A stretch of DNA of 64,000 bases from positions 248,001-312,000 of the forward strand of contig VXAZ01004553.1 in the NCBI GenBank assembly GCA_013399875.1, read 5' to 3'. The notes below the pieces were generated by a model that was not told the DNA's origin, did not search any database, and worked only from the letters and a program-made list of their open reading frames with translations. This stretch comes from Gymnorhina tibicen (lineage: Eukaryota; Chordata; Aves; Passeriformes; Artamidae). The position numbers and the translations under genes are program-made. Below are positions 35,001 through 47,000 of this stretch, piece by piece. How positions within the stretch are numbered: position 1 is the stretch's first letter; every line of letters starts with the position of its first letter.

Positions 35001-38000
35001 GGAGGAGAAAAATCCAAACGAGTGAGTAGAGCCTGAGAAGTGATTGTATTTTCTATTCATTCTGTTTTCCTGTCTTAGTTGTCTGTTTCCCCTCCTTTCC
35101 TTTAGAATTTTTATATTGTGGAGTCACTACTTGAGAAAACAGAGATCTAAAACACGCCGAATGTTTCTTTTCCATTTCCTTACCCTCAAAAGAAAAATTC
35201 CCTTTCATGTGACCGTTCTCTATGTAACTATACCCATCAGCAAGTGTGTCTACTTTAATTCTCCAGATGAGCACACACACTCCTGTCCCAGAGCTGCATA
35301 TTTGGTCTCTAGCCCTGCCTGCACCGATTGCTCTTGATCAGGTGGGATGCTGGGTCTAACCTGGTGTCACTCATTAGAAATGCCCCTGGAGGTGCCTGTT
35401 GACATGCCTCCACAGGTGCTCTGTCACCTCTTTGCTGTTGGAAAAAAAAACAACCCAGGTGATACTTCTGGGTTGGTGAAAGGGAGAAAGCCAATCCCAA
35501 GAGATGAGCTGGTGAAAATAAGTGTTAGTGGTCCTTGTCCTCTAGCACTTTCCCTTGGTTTGGGCTGACCTGTGGGAATCACACAGGAAGGCAGTGATTT
35601 TGATAGAGGTTGGATCTGTGCTCTATTCACTTCTGGTCACCCCTCCCAGCTGAGGCTGCATCCAGGTAACCTTTCTCCTGGGCTGGGGTCCCCAAACAAG
35701 ACACCCATCCTCGATTTCACCCCTGCTGCTTGGGGCTGTGTTGCCCTCCTGCCTTGGCACAGCCCCTCAGCAAGCGCACACACTTTTCTCCCAGCCCCCT
35801 AAGGACTGGCAGGTTCCTGCTGGGATTGGCCTCACCAGCATGGGGCTGGGTGAGCTTACCAGCATCCCAGAGCCCCTCAAAGCCAGAAGTGCGTTCTGGG
35901 AGACGGGGGTGTTGACAGGCTGAAGTGTAAAACGTGGATGTGCCGAAGCAGGAGGGCGGGACTGAGTGCCACAGTTTCTGAGCATGGAGACAGCGGGTTT
36001 TGGGAAATGGTGGTGACAGCTGCTCTTTAACCCTGCCCTCTGCAATGAGGGAGATTTCTGCTGCTGCTCAGGGTCCCAGTTGTCTTCAGAGAAGTTATGG
36101 CTCTGCTTCTGAAACAAGTAGGATCCCTGTGCCTGTTACGGGACCAGTGCTCAAGCAGAGGCATTTCGGCTTGCTTGCTTTGAATGCCTAAGAAAGCTTT
36201 GAGATTATTTGCAAGTACCCACTGTGGGATAAATTTTTATATCTCAAAAGATGAGATAAGATGCATTTCCTCTTTGTGGCATCAGCCTTGCCTTCAAGTC
36301 AGGTGCACAGGAGCACTGCCACTACCCATCCATGGTCCCTGGGAGGCCTCCAGTGCCTCACATCTGGGATAACTCAGTAAATCTCTGTAGAGTATGCACA
36401 GGGCTATTTCATGGTCCTGAGAGGAGCCCCCCACCAAGCTCAGCTTCCTCCCCTGTGAGGATCTGTCCCTGGAGAGGCAGCTGTGGCAGGCAGACAGGAA
36501 CAAGGGGGCTGCATTCCCTGGGATTCCCTGCACCTCCGAGCCATGAGGCTTTGCCGTGCTCTGAGGGTCTGCTTGGGTGTCCCACCCAGGGGAAGGCTCC
36601 CCCATGCTGAGGATGAGAAGGTGGAATAGGCTGTCCTCAGTCTCATGGCATCTGTGTCAGCCTTGGCTCTGCCTCTTGAGAACTGTAAAGCGTGTGGAAT
36701 TGGCATAGATGGCAGAGTTTGGCTCCACCAAAGGCTTGGATTTAAAATCTTGCCTTAATTGATCTCAGTTTTTAGAAGATCAATCAATAATGATGCTTGA
36801 TCCAGGTTTGAGTGCAGGGTAAGACAGACTGTGAGAGAGGAAAGCAGAGAAGACTGGAGGGGGTGTCACTCTTAATTTTGACTGATTTTCAGCTTGTTCT
36901 CAGCAAGGGCATTACTTAATGGTTTGCCAATTAATTTTCCCATCATGGTGTTAAAATCTTCCGTGTGCCTCAAGGGCTCTAGAGGGAGCTAAAAGCCTTT
37001 GAGAGGGAAGCAATGTGCTGCATGAGTCTTCCTGAACCTCAAGTATGCTGTCAAAATGAGGTGTAAAGCACAGTCAGCATACACTGGGAGCAGAATAAAG
37101 GCTTTTTTTACTCTCTGGAGGAAGACTGTAAGTCATAGTTTCTATATTTAATCCAATTTGATTACAGGAATTCATATGATCATCAGTCACATGAAAAAAA
37201 AATCTGTCTCCTTTTCAGACATATTTTCCCAAACACATATGTTTCATAAACAGCACGGGGTAGGCAGCCAAGGAGAGGAAATCAGTGTCCACGGCTGTAT
37301 TGGCTGCAAGGCTCAGAGCAGGATATTACCTTTCAAAACCTTTAATCCCCATTGCACGGCCGCAGGGAACGCTGTGCTCTTAATTTATCTCGGGATTTTG
37401 GGCCAAGCAGATCATGATAGTGCCCTAGGGAACTTCTTGGGGTTTTTTAAAAATCCCATTTTGAAAGCGAAGCTGAAAATACAGGTTCAGCATCTTGGTG
37501 GGAATGAAACCGTTTTCCCTGTGACGGACGGCGGGCTGTGGCTTTGCGTGGAGCGGTGTTCTCACACGTGCAGGCCCTGTCCTTGTGAGCCTGCCTGCGG
37601 GAGCTGGGGTGGGAAGGAATTCTCCCCATGGGCACGAGCAGACCCCTGGGCCGGGGGTTTTACACCCTTGTCAGTGTTCTGGCTGTTGCTGCTGCAGCAC
37701 TTGCGTTTCCGCTTGGTGTCCTGAACTGTGACATTTGCTTGTGTCAGGAGGCTCAGGGCTTTAGTGGATCAGGCTAAACCCCCCTGGCTCACTTATGCAG
37801 GTGGTGGTGGTGGCGGCTTTTATATCCTAATTGTGGATTCTCGTGTTTTCCTGTAGCTCAATTACAGAATATAAAGGTCAGCCCCTGGTTGCCATCCCTG
37901 CAGGAGTTCCAGGCTCCAGCAGAGTGTGTCCCTCCAATCTTGATCCAACGTAACAAGTTGCATCAAGATTGGGTACAAATAGGTGAGACACTGAGAGGAA

Positions 38001-41000
38001 AGGAAACTCAGCCTCCCTCCCTGGCTTGCCTTTGTTGAAGTCCACGTGCAGGAGCTGTCCTCTCTCTCTCTGGAGTGGTGCCTTTGTCCTCAAACAGCTT
38101 TTAATCCCTATGTAGAAGAACCAAAGTTTGCTTTGGGAACCTGCATGGATTTCAGAACTAGTGGTTGAGTTTGGGAGTTAATAGTTGAGCTATAAATATA
38201 CTTGTCATGTTATAGCTGGACATGAACATATCTTGGCTCAGGGATACTTTTGTTTGTCCAAAGATTATTTGTTATGTAAAATTCCCACAGGCACAAATAC
38301 TGGAAAGTTCTCCTGACTCCCTTCAGGTGCAAGTTGCCTCCTTTAGCAATTAATTACCTTACCTGATCCTAGGAGAGCTCCCATCGTGCTGCCTGTTGTC
38401 CCTGCTTGTGAGACTGCGGGATTTTTTCTGTCCTTACTGCCTGCAGGTGGATGCATCTCCCATTTTTTTCCCATTCTGATGGACAGCCCTCTCAGAAGTC
38501 ATCCATTTTCTTCATTTCTTGGAATTACCCAAGGTTCAAAAGTCACAGGTTGTTTTGACTGCCTCTCCTTCTGAGGCCTGAAGGCCCTCTAAAGTGGGCT
38601 GGTTTTCCAGAAAGTTTCCTGGAACTCAAAAGCTGCTTCACGACATCCAGCCAAGAAGTGGAAGCAATTCAGGTCCACCGTGGAAAATATCAACATGTGT
38701 TTGGCACAGCATGCACACACATATGTGAGCGAGGCCATAAACCTCGATGTTGTAGGTCAGTTCCTCAGGTTTAACTCTATCCAGGCCACTGTTTAACCTT
38801 CTACTCCTGTTCTTTAATTGCAGACTTCATTTTAGACAAAAGCAATGCCAATGTGAAGGTGAAAGTTGTGTCTTTTGCAGGCTTTCCTCTGCTGTCGAGC
38901 AAGAAGCCTGGGCTCCACTGGAAGGACAGCTCAGGCAGCTGCCAGAGCGGGGCTGCAGAGGAGCACTCCCAGACACAGGTGGGAAGGAGAACTGTGCAGA
39001 GCAGAACGACTCTAACTTCTGCTGGGGCATGTCTGCTCTCAGAAGCTGTCCCTGCTCCTTTAAATAGTTTTGGTCCTCACAATAACCGTGGAGGTTGGAG
39101 TTATGCTTGTGCTGTACGTAGGGAAGAGACTTGGATTTGATGTAATTGTTCCCAAATCAAGCGGCTGTGGGACTCGGGCCTCGATCACACGAGGAGTCAG
39201 CCACTAATCTGTTGCACCAGTCATAAAATCACAGAATAGTTTAGGCTGGAAAAGGGCTTCACATCTACCACTGCTCAGGAGCATCTTCTGTGTCCTTCAG
39301 GACCTAGGATTTCCATGGCATTTTTCAGGGTTTTTTAATTTTGGGGTTTTTTTAAGGCTGAGGAAGGGTGGGCCTGCCCTGAGTGCAGCAGGAGGAGTCA
39401 CGAGTGACCGTCCCGAGCAAAGGGCAGCACGTCCCCGGACTCCCGGAGCCAGGTGGGGCAGGGACCAGCCCACATCCTCCACGCCCTGGACAGCTGAACT
39501 CACCCTTGGGTTACACGTAACTAGAATTGCTTGACCTCGGGGCCTGTGCTAGGAAAAAATGAGCTCTTCCACATCCACGGTGGTGGCTGAAATCCGGTGC
39601 AGGACAATGGGGCCAGGAAGGGAATGTCCCAGGGGAGCAGAGCTGCACAATGCTGCCTGGCCACGCTGTGCGTGAAGAGGGGTGATTCCATCAGCTCCTG
39701 CTCTACCAGCACTGCTTAGTGGCCTTTTTCTTACTCTAAAAAGCAAGGATTAAGAGGGTGTTTATTTGCTTATTGTGTTTCTTACATTTTGCTGTCTGAG
39801 ACTCTGGCCAATAATAATTTTAGTCATCAAACAGAAGTGTGAAACGGAGTGGAATCATTATTGCCTTGCTTCTGATGCTTCTGGGAAATGAAAAGTCAGA
39901 CAGATTAATGGCTTCACCCATGTGAATTTGGGTATCTGGCACATAAATGGAAGCAGGAATTCAATCTTCACACCATCCATTATCACATAGCACTGATGAT
40001 AAAATGCCTCCCTTTTAAGACAGAACGAAGAACTCTGGTTTTGTTCTGCTGGCTACATGAAGTGGGTATTTATCCCTGTTACTATCTTCAGCAGAAGATT
40101 TTGGTGGCTGGAGTAATGAATTTAAACCTTTACCAAAGGAAAAATAATCATGAGAGGGAACTAATTGAATTGTTTAAAACTACCATCTTGCATTTTATAA
40201 TCTTTTCTGGGTCACTTCTTTCATTCCTACCCGTGCTGCATAAACGTGCACTATTATAAAAAACATTTGGAGAGGATGGGTAATGGTCTCTTGTGCTTGC
40301 TCAAAACTCTGAGGTGATGCAACTGGAACACATGCAGGAGAATAGAGCAGATCTGCTCTTGTCTGTTTTCCTGGAGATAGGACTGTTTCTTTCTAAGGAA
40401 AATATTAAAGGTAATTCATAAAGATATGACAGATTCTTTGCATGAATAACATTATTTTTAGACTATTAAAATTTCTAGTAGTATTAGATCTCCACTCCTA
40501 GAGAAATATTAGCCCTTTAGGGAGAAAAGCTTTTCTTACATTATCATTTACATACGTATTTGTGTATAAATTAAATATTATGTTCATTTCTATTATGTTA
40601 AGATTAAAATGGATTAAAATATTTTATGAAATAGAAGCTACACAAAGCAGTATTTTTATATCCCTAAAATAATACTTTTTTCCATGCACTTCACAGTTGG
40701 CTTCTTGCAAGAAGCCACCAGAAATTACAAGAGGACATCCTAAACCCTGCAGCCCAGTATTTCAAAGGAAAGAAAAAGCCAGGGAGATGCCTGAAGACAC
40801 ACATCGCTCTGTTCCCCACTGTCCTTTCCAGAGCAGCACCACAGGTTCTCCATGGACCCCTCTTGGGAATGGGACACTGGCTGCTGATTTTTATGAGTCT
40901 GAAGACACAGACAGTGACACTGGGACACACTCAGCCTGGGACTGGAAGGAGAAAACACGGACATTTACCTCCGAACCGGAGGATTTTAACAGGAAGACAA

Positions 41001-44000
41001 AAGTGCTGTCATCTCTGGATTTGAAAGAGAAAAGCGGCAAAAATAGCAGGCACCCAGAAGAAAAGCTTGAGCAAGAGTTAAAGGAGGCAAAGAAGAGGCT
41101 GGGGCTTCGTACTCAACAGCAACCCTTGCATGGCTCAAGCAGGACAGACTTGGGTGGGAGCAGTCCAGGGTATGGAAACAGCAGAGCCCCGTGGCCTCTG
41201 GAGAAGAAGGATGCTGGCTGGAGAAAAGAAGCGTTCAAACGATCTGCTTGTCCTGGGCCTCTCTTATCTGCAGATGGTGCTCCACCAACTTTGTCTGCCG
41301 ACACAAAGGATGCTCTGAGGATTCCAGATGTGGTTTCCAGGGAGCATGCAGCCGGCCAGCCAAAATCCCCACTGAGGCTCATAGCCAATGCTATCAAAAG
41401 GTCCATCTGGGAGCCTCTAACCTCGACTCCAGAAGGATTAAAGCAGGACTCGGACAGCAAAGTCAAAGCCTCTTCAGAACAAGTTTTCTTCAGCTTCCCC
41501 AGCACTCCTGGGTATTCCCTACGCCAAAGGAACAGGAACAACAACAACACGCAGTCACACGATCCTAAAGTAAGGGAGTGGGCAGGAAAATATTTAGCAG
41601 ATGGGAGCCCTTTCTCAAATCCATCTCCTTCTTCTGTCAGCTCTGAAGAGATATCTCTAAGGGATTACAGAGAAGAGGTATCCTTCACACCCTACAGGCC
41701 TTCCAAGACAACCCATATACCTCAGAAATCAGCTTGCACTAGGATGGAGGAAGTCCCAGGACTCCTAGAAAGGTTTACCTTTGAAGACAGTCCTCTAGGG
41801 GCTCCCATGGATGAGATGTGTATCTGTAAGGAAAAGTCCATTCTTCTTTCATCTCCAGAGCCCAAGAACTCCTTCAAGGACAGCCTGGATGACTCTGCAC
41901 AAAAAGGGTCACTCTTCAATAGACTGAGAAGTAAAGCTCATGAAAGGGAACGGAATTCCTTGGTGTCATCTCTGCCTGCCATGAAGGACCATTCTCCAGA
42001 AAGGCTGTGTTATCCTTTCACAGGTGAGGACCTGAGTGGAATTACTTTGTTATTATTACTGTTATCATTATTATTATTACTATTATTATTGTGTAACAGC
42101 ACTTAACCTTTAAAAGACCTGTGTGTGCTCTTGCAAGCACATATCTATTGTGTGTTACGTTTAATTTCTAGTTGCTTTCTACATAAGGAGACATAGTAAA
42201 TACATTTTTTGGCTAAAATTTAGGAGCTGCTACAGATTTAAAGGAGCATAGTGAATTTGCAAGCAGAACCAGCTCCCTGCTGTTGGGATGTGTTTGGGTC
42301 AGGGAATTGTCCTCAAGAGGTGGAAAGGATGGCAAGGCAGGGTGGGATGCTGGGCAGAGCAGCTTCTGTGGTGACACTGAGAGGTGGAAGGAGGACTAGA
42401 GCAGGCAAGCAGAAGGATGAGCACCAAAAACTCCAGTTTTTGCAGTGCAGAGTACATTTGTTTTTCTTCCCATGAGGAACCAAAAGCACTATGGTTGCAA
42501 CAGCAAGAAACTTTGCTCTGTTTGTGCTTCCTCAGCAGGTGTCTCCTCAGCTCTGCTGTCAGAGTGACCGAGCTGTGGACATACTTTTGGGAACTTTGCA
42601 GTGTCATTAATATCCCCTTGTTCTTTAATCTGAGAGGAGAGAGCACCTTATTGACCTCCTCTGACCTATTTGTGAGTCTATCTGGGCAGTGATTAAAAGG
42701 CATCAATTTTCATGTTTTCTTGCAAGAGCAAGTTTAGTATTAAAATTGCAGACGAGTCCAAGAAATATTGATGTCAGACCGAGAGCAATCTGAGTAATCT
42801 GAGCATAGGCTCAGAAAGAATTAAGTGCAGCACAGATTCAGGTATGAAATATGAGGCATGAGAGCTGCACCCACCTGTCTTTCTTTGTGATCCATCTTTC
42901 CACTGCAGAAAGTCACAGTTATTTAACTAAATAACTATTGGATTTTGTCAACATACCTGTTTGTCTCTTACTTTATTAAACTGCAACCCAAGCTGTAACC
43001 CCAAAACCGCTGCTGTGCCGCAGCAATAAAATCTGTATGTAGAATGTAAAGCCACTGAAATGTTCCCAGTGAGCTGCCGGATCCTTTTGCATCCCTTCTC
43101 CTTCAGAACTGGCACACACTGTGAGGAAGATACAGTGTGTAAGCCACTTGATCTGGATCTCATTAAAACTGATAGAATAACTCCTGCTCTCATTCCTGGA
43201 TTTTCGGGTTGGATTCTTGGAGCATCCTTTATCTAACAGCTCACAAAAGCAGGCATTCCCATTGAGCCAGAAGATGGTAAGGACTGCACTGGAGCCGCAG
43301 AGAGTTGCTAGTTCACACTTCTCACTGTGATCCTAAATGGGAAGCCTTTTCAGAGTCTGCACCTCATCACTGCCCGTCAGCTGAGCCAACCTGACTTGCT
43401 CTTAACAAAATGCATTCCAGTAATTGGTATGTTGTGCTCCTACTGAAATGGGAGAAGTTCTTGAAAGGTTTGAGTAAGGCTACACTTTACTGATGTTGAA
43501 AATATGTTGGAAAAACATGCTGGTGTGACATGTTGCATTCCTCTGCTGTGCAAGCTAAAAGAGAAATTATTAAATTATTGTATTTATTAAATATAGGCAA
43601 TGCAAAGTTTGTTTAGAAAAAAAAAAGAAAATGAAGCTCTAATCTAGCCATTTGCCCAGTAATCTGTTATCTTGAGTGCTTCAACGTTGTAGCTCTCTGA
43701 AGCTTTTAAAACATTCATACCTGAGTAAATCAAACTGGTAAAGAGCTGAGTCCTGCTTGGCTCTCAAAAATGGCATTTCTGTCTCATACGGGCCCTTGTC
43801 AGAGGCCCAGGCTTGGCAAACTTTAGTCATGAAGTGATGACAAGCTTTAGCCCACAGTTCTTGTTATTATTTTCCTCTCTTGAAATATCCCACAACTTTC
43901 AGAAAATTTCTTTAATGAAAAAAAATTACTCCCAGCACCTTGCAGGAGCCAGTTTATGAGACTCTTTCTAACACTCCTCTTGGCTCTTTGCAGTAGCGCT

Positions 44001-47000
44001 TTCCTATCCTGTTTGGGGCCAAACTTGTTCCGTGGTTGGTATTACATTATGCTGGTGTTTTCTCCCTCTGTGGCTTCTGGATCCAGAGAATGAGCTGGTG
44101 ATAAAAATCCGTGGGCTTGAGATGAGCCTGGGCCAGCTCATGGCAGAGAAATCCCCTGGGGAGTAACCAAATACTTGGAAACCACTTCTGATATTGACTG
44201 TGTTCTGTCCTCCTGTCCTTTCCTGCCACGTGCTCAGCCCCCAGCTGAAGCTCAGCAGGAAGAAGCAATCTTCAGAAAAATGAAGGATCTTGGCAGCAGG
44301 TTGCCCGTTGTTCAAACCTACACCTGCAGCTGCACCTTCCATACGGGTCATTCCAGTTTCTGATATCCAGACTGATTTTAAAGCTTTCTGCCTAGCACTT
44401 CCCCTCTGTTTCACAAGAGCTGCTCCTCAGAGCCACTTGGAAATTTGGGGCTGTGCAGAGATCCAGCTGCACAGACAACTTGTGTGGGACATAGACAAAG
44501 CTTACTGAATTAATGGCGGTTCATGCACACTTTTCAGTGAGAGACTGGTTTAAAAAAAAAAAAAAATCCAAAGTTTTCCTGTAGAATATACAACTGTCCA
44601 CAAGTAACCACACCGGAGTTCCTAAGTGCTATTCCAGATTTTTGATTTACTGCACAAATATCTTTAAGGCTTTTGTCCTTTGATGCTTCCTTTGTGTTCC
44701 AACCTGCAGTAAAGAAAACCTTCCCTCACTAAACCCCTCACTAAAAAAAAATTGATCAATAAAATTGTTCAATCAGATGGCTTAACTGTTCTCTCCTAAG
44801 CCTACTTGCCCTTTTGAAATTCAAAGAAATGCCAAAGTGCCATGTTAATTACTGATACTTTAATCAGGATAACCAGTTCAGCTGATGAGAAAATTTAATG
44901 TGCTATGAACTCACTTTGCTGATTTTGTGCACTTTTAGATTGAGAAGGGATTGCTTGCAAATGTTTCAGGTTCCCATTAATGCATTGTTGTGCCATGGAA
45001 AGGCTGTGTGTTTGCAGTGTTCTGCTCGGTGAGGACACTGCTCTTGCACTGATTTTGTATTTTAGGAGGGGAACTGAGGCACTAGAAGATTAATTACGTG
45101 CATAAGACCACATGAGAAATCTGTGGAGAAGCAGAGATGTGAAACCAAATAGCCAAGTCCTCTCTTTCTAGTGGTCATTCTACTTGATTTCTACTGGCCG
45201 TTCTTTTCATTTCCCACCTCATGCCAGCTTCCGTCTGGTTTTGGACACCAGTGCCCCAAGAGATATGTGTAACTTTATCTCTCTCTTTTGCAAAACACTG
45301 AAGTTCTTACAGTGGTCGTGATTAACTGCCATGACTTTATAAAAATATGCAGTCTTGGACAGTTACAGGGGAAGCCAACAGATTAATACAGCGTTATGTT
45401 ACCAAAACAGTTCCTGCTCCAAGGCACTGCGTGTATTTAGGCTGCAGTCACTACCATGACACAAAAACACCCCAGGAAAGAAAGGAAAGTGAGCTGTGAC
45501 AGGTAGATTGACACCAGTGCTGGGTTTTCCCTCTAAACCTCCAGGACAATCAGTAGTGCTCCCACATCTAACACAAGGGATCACCTTATCAGCCTCTTCA
45601 TGTGACAGCTCCCTCGTTTTTCAGAGGACCTCAAGTTTCCTGGGAAAATGAGTACCTTGGATGTTCTTGTTAAGGGAGAGGTTCTCAAAAGCATTGCACT
45701 TCCATCTGAGGCCTTGTTACATGGGGAGGGAAAGCTCTAGTATAACATATGCTAATTTGGGAATTAGGAGATGCTAGAGTACTTAGGAAATAAGAAATAC
45801 TTAATAAATAGCTCCCAATCTGAAGGAATTAAATACCTGGAAAGCAAATTCCCAAGTTTAGAAGACTTGAGTTAATATTTGGAAAAAAACCTGCGTTTTT
45901 GAGATCAGTTCTGTAGCAGATCGAGCTTTAAGGCTTGAAATATTTGGAGGCAAATTATTATCATCTAACTTTAGTACTGCAGTTCTAAGTTTCAGATTTT
46001 AATGACTCAGTAAAAGTCCCTAAGTTTGACCATTTTTATATTTGTTTTGTCCAAATTCTCACAGCTGTTGGCTAAGTTCTGCCTATCCCGCCCTGTTTGC
46101 TTTGAGGGGTTTTTTGGGTTTTGGTTTGGGGTTTTTTGTTGTTTGTCTTGGTTTTGTTGTCTTGAAGTTGAAATTTGCATCTGGGGTGCACTTTAGAACA
46201 CATTTCTGGTCCTTCACAAAGAAACAGCTGAAGAAAACAGGATTTGGGTATTGGGGTCCCTTGAAAGGCCGAGGTGTTTTGGAGCAATCTGAATGGCTTT
46301 CCTCTGCAGAGCAAGGTACAAATACCTGGCTCTCCACAGCAGCGAGGCACTGGGAGGACTGGGAATGCTGTGAATCTATTCTGTACACAGGCATCAGATT
46401 CCTTGTGCTCCCTCAGAGGTCTGTGGGGAGGTCACTGACCCTCTCTCTGTCCCAGAAAGGCAGAGAGTTCCTGAGGCACACCCCCAAGGAGGGAGCAGGT
46501 GCCCTTGTGTTGCAGCAGGCTGCTTCTCCTCCAGACCTTGTAACGCCTCCTAAATTATTGATATCCCTCAAAGGGGAGGACAGGGGAAGCGGTCGCTTGT
46601 TCCCAGCACAGCTGAGAGAAGAAAGGGAGTGTGTAATTGCTTGTGTTTCCAGCCCCGCTGGGCTGCAAGGCTTGCCCTTTGCATATTGTGGAATTTGATT
46701 TCTCCGGTGGCGTGACCGCGGGGTAGTTCCTGCAAACCTTCGGTTGCACAGGGAGAAGCAAGGTGGGTGAGTTTCCTCATTAAAAGGAGCAGTGGCTGAT
46801 GCCCCCCACACCTGGGAAGGGCTGTGTCTGGCTGTCCCTGCTGGGGACAGAGGTGGAGTGCAGCTGGATGTGCACGGGAGCTGTGTGGCAGTGGTGTGAC
46901 CCCAGCACCCGTGAGCCACCAGCCCCTGGCAGGTCCGAGCAGGAGCTGTGTCCCTTCTCCGAGCACTGCAAGACAGGGAGGTGTGTGCTGGCAGCTTGGG

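Noticed and set aside
37158..37724. 188-codon + frame in intron 33909-38823.
   Set aside because: No domain or family resemblance, and it does not fit the splice phases. Exon 38824 already completes the phase chain.
42024..42106. Poly-Leu extension of the large exon's open frame.
   Set aside because: It begins after a good GTGAGG donor and is a (TTA)n microsatellite. The next exon joins in phase.
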